Of a stretch of DNA of 64,000 nt, positions 63,269-64,000 are shown piece by piece. This DNA comes from JAVKFY01 sp040223615 (lineage in GTDB: Bacteria; Pseudomonadota; Alphaproteobacteria; GCA-2731375). Each line of letters starts with the position of its first letter. Within the stretch, counting starts at the first letter, position 1. The stretch lies in the NCBI GenBank assembly GCA_040223615.1, contig JAVKFY010000025.1, positions 1 to 64,000 on the forward strand, given 5' to 3'. The position numbers and the translations under genes are program-made. The notes beneath the pieces were generated by a model that ran no database searches, was not told the origin of the DNA, and worked only from the letters and a program-made list of their open reading frames with translations.

Positions 63269-64000
63269 TCAGCCGAAGATGAAGTCGTCGGCGCCGATAT
63301 CGGCGCTGACGACGCCAGTCAGCGTGACCCGCAAGGTCGGCGCGGCGGCTTCGAACACGAGTTCAACCCAGGCACCCCCAGGACCGTCGGTGATAGACAG
63401 CTCCGACAGGTCAGACGCTTCGACGAAAGACATCTTGTCTTCGCCGACGGCAAAGTCGGCGATCACGTCGGCGCCGTGACCGGTTGCGAACTGGAACACG
63501 TCGGCGCCATCACCGCCGATCAGTGAATCGTCGCCGACGCCGCCGGTGAGCATGTCGTCGCCGCCCCCGCCATTCAGGGTGTCGAACCCGGACATGCCCA
63601 GCAGGACGTCGTCGCCGCCGTCGCCATGGATGACGTCCGACCCGCCTTGCCCGCGAACCGTGTCGTCGCCGCCACCGCCATAGAGCTCGTCGCCGCCGGA
63701 ATTGCCGTTGATTTCATCGGCGCCGGGCGTGGCGGCATCGTCCCCATCGCCGCGCAGCGTATCGGCACCGGCGCCGCCAAAGATCGTGTCTCGCCCGACC
63801 TCGCCGCTCAGGTCGTCGTCGTCGCCGTGACCCTTGAGCCAATCGTCGCCGGCACCGCCACGCAGCGCGTCGGCACCTGCGTTGCCGAACAAGCTGTCGT
63901 CGCCCGCCTCGCCGACCAGCGTATCGTTGCCCGCCAGCCCCCAAACGAGGTCGGCGCCGTCGCCGGCCATAGCACTGTTGCCATCGATATTCCCGATCAG
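63269..64000 (-). CDS. RTX-type calcium-binding protein, partial
   Basis: The C-terminal part of a hemolysin-type calcium-binding protein. The frame is open to the window edge (64000), where LIGNIDGNSAMAGD continues the repeat. Many nonapeptide GGxGxDxLx copies are visible (AGDDSLFG, GGAGADTLRG, GGGGDDTVRG, GGDGADVFQF), followed by a C-terminal segment ending in IFG that is typical of type I secretion signals. It is probably secreted; the N-terminus and any catalytic domain are beyond the window. Confidence 0.85.
   Translation of the reverse strand: MIGNIDGNSAMAGDGADLVWGLAGNDTLVGEAGDDSLFGNAGADALRGGAGDDWLKGHGDDDDLSGEVGRDTIFGGAGADTLRGDGDDAATPGADEINGNSGGDELYGGGGDDTVRGQGGSDVIHGDGGDDVLLGMSGFDTLNGGGGDDMLTGGVGDDSLIGGDGADVFQFATGHGADVIADFAVGEDKMSFVEASDLSELSITDGPGGAWVELVFEAAAPTLRVTLTGVVSADIGADDFIFG

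Overview
The window is dense, GC-rich, and reads as the chromosome of an alphaproteobacterium, most likely in or near Rhodospirillales. The evidence is gene content and order: DUF2125-tyrC-hisC-chorismate mutase divergent from metX-metW; xseB-ispA-dxs-tlyA; cobT-cobS-J-domain divergent from bolA; the cell-cycle regulator cpdR; and B12-dependent ribonucleotide reductase. The species cannot be named from sequence alone. No rRNA, tRNA, CRISPR array, prophage or transposase gene was seen.

Layout. 1-6.1 kb: a tandem repeat leader, ydcF-plsC-SDR, and nrdJ carrying a full intein. 6.1-9.6 kb: SDR, marR with palindromic sites, PAS_5 protein, cytochrome c, DUF2125. 9.5-16.2 kb: tyrosine/phenylalanine genes on the minus strand, divergent from metX-metW-acyl-CoA ligase. 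16.2-20.9 kb: a minus-strand catabolic operon of a NicX-type dioxygenase, a NicD-like hydrolase, an acyl-CoA dehydrogenase and an AMP-dependent ligase. 21-28.3 kb: histone deacetylase-like hydrolase, truncated-hemoglobin lipoprotein, xseB-ispA-dxs-tlyA and an RNA m5U methyltransferase. 28.3-36.1 kb: EF-hand protein, cobT-cobS-J-domain protein, bolA, RHH protein, CorC, aroB, aroK. 36.3-43 kb: small membrane protein, large exported hypothetical, xerD-type recombinase, accA, zinc-ribbon protein, hpt, cpdR, enoyl-CoA hydratase. 43-49.3 kb: gltB-gltD. 49.5-60 kb: a selenium/tungsten/molybdenum block with nitroreductase, a GrdB-like selenoprotein, a tungstate ABC transporter and its regulator, moeA with an in-frame stop, mobB, AraC and a molybdopterin oxidoreductase. 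60-64 kb: argC, an exported hypothetical, a TauD/TfdA dioxygenase with a cupin, and an RTX-repeat protein that runs off the window.

Two things stand out. First, a repeat of about 59 bp sits exactly against the start codons of ydcF, tlyA and hpt. Every copy can be read as a mini-ORF of about 20 codons whose stop overlaps the next start (GTGA/ATGA), and all length changes between copies keep the reading frame. At tlyA and hpt the element fills the gap between two operon genes, so translation could pass through with almost no untranslated gap. Second, the gene at 50192-51064 has an in-frame TGA followed by homologous sequence (a U-P-V-C motif) and by a long stem-loop placed like a bacterial SECIS, so it is very probably a selenoprotein. 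Other irregularities are a nonsense codon in moeA, a nitroreductase without a canonical start codon, and several palindromic candidate operators.
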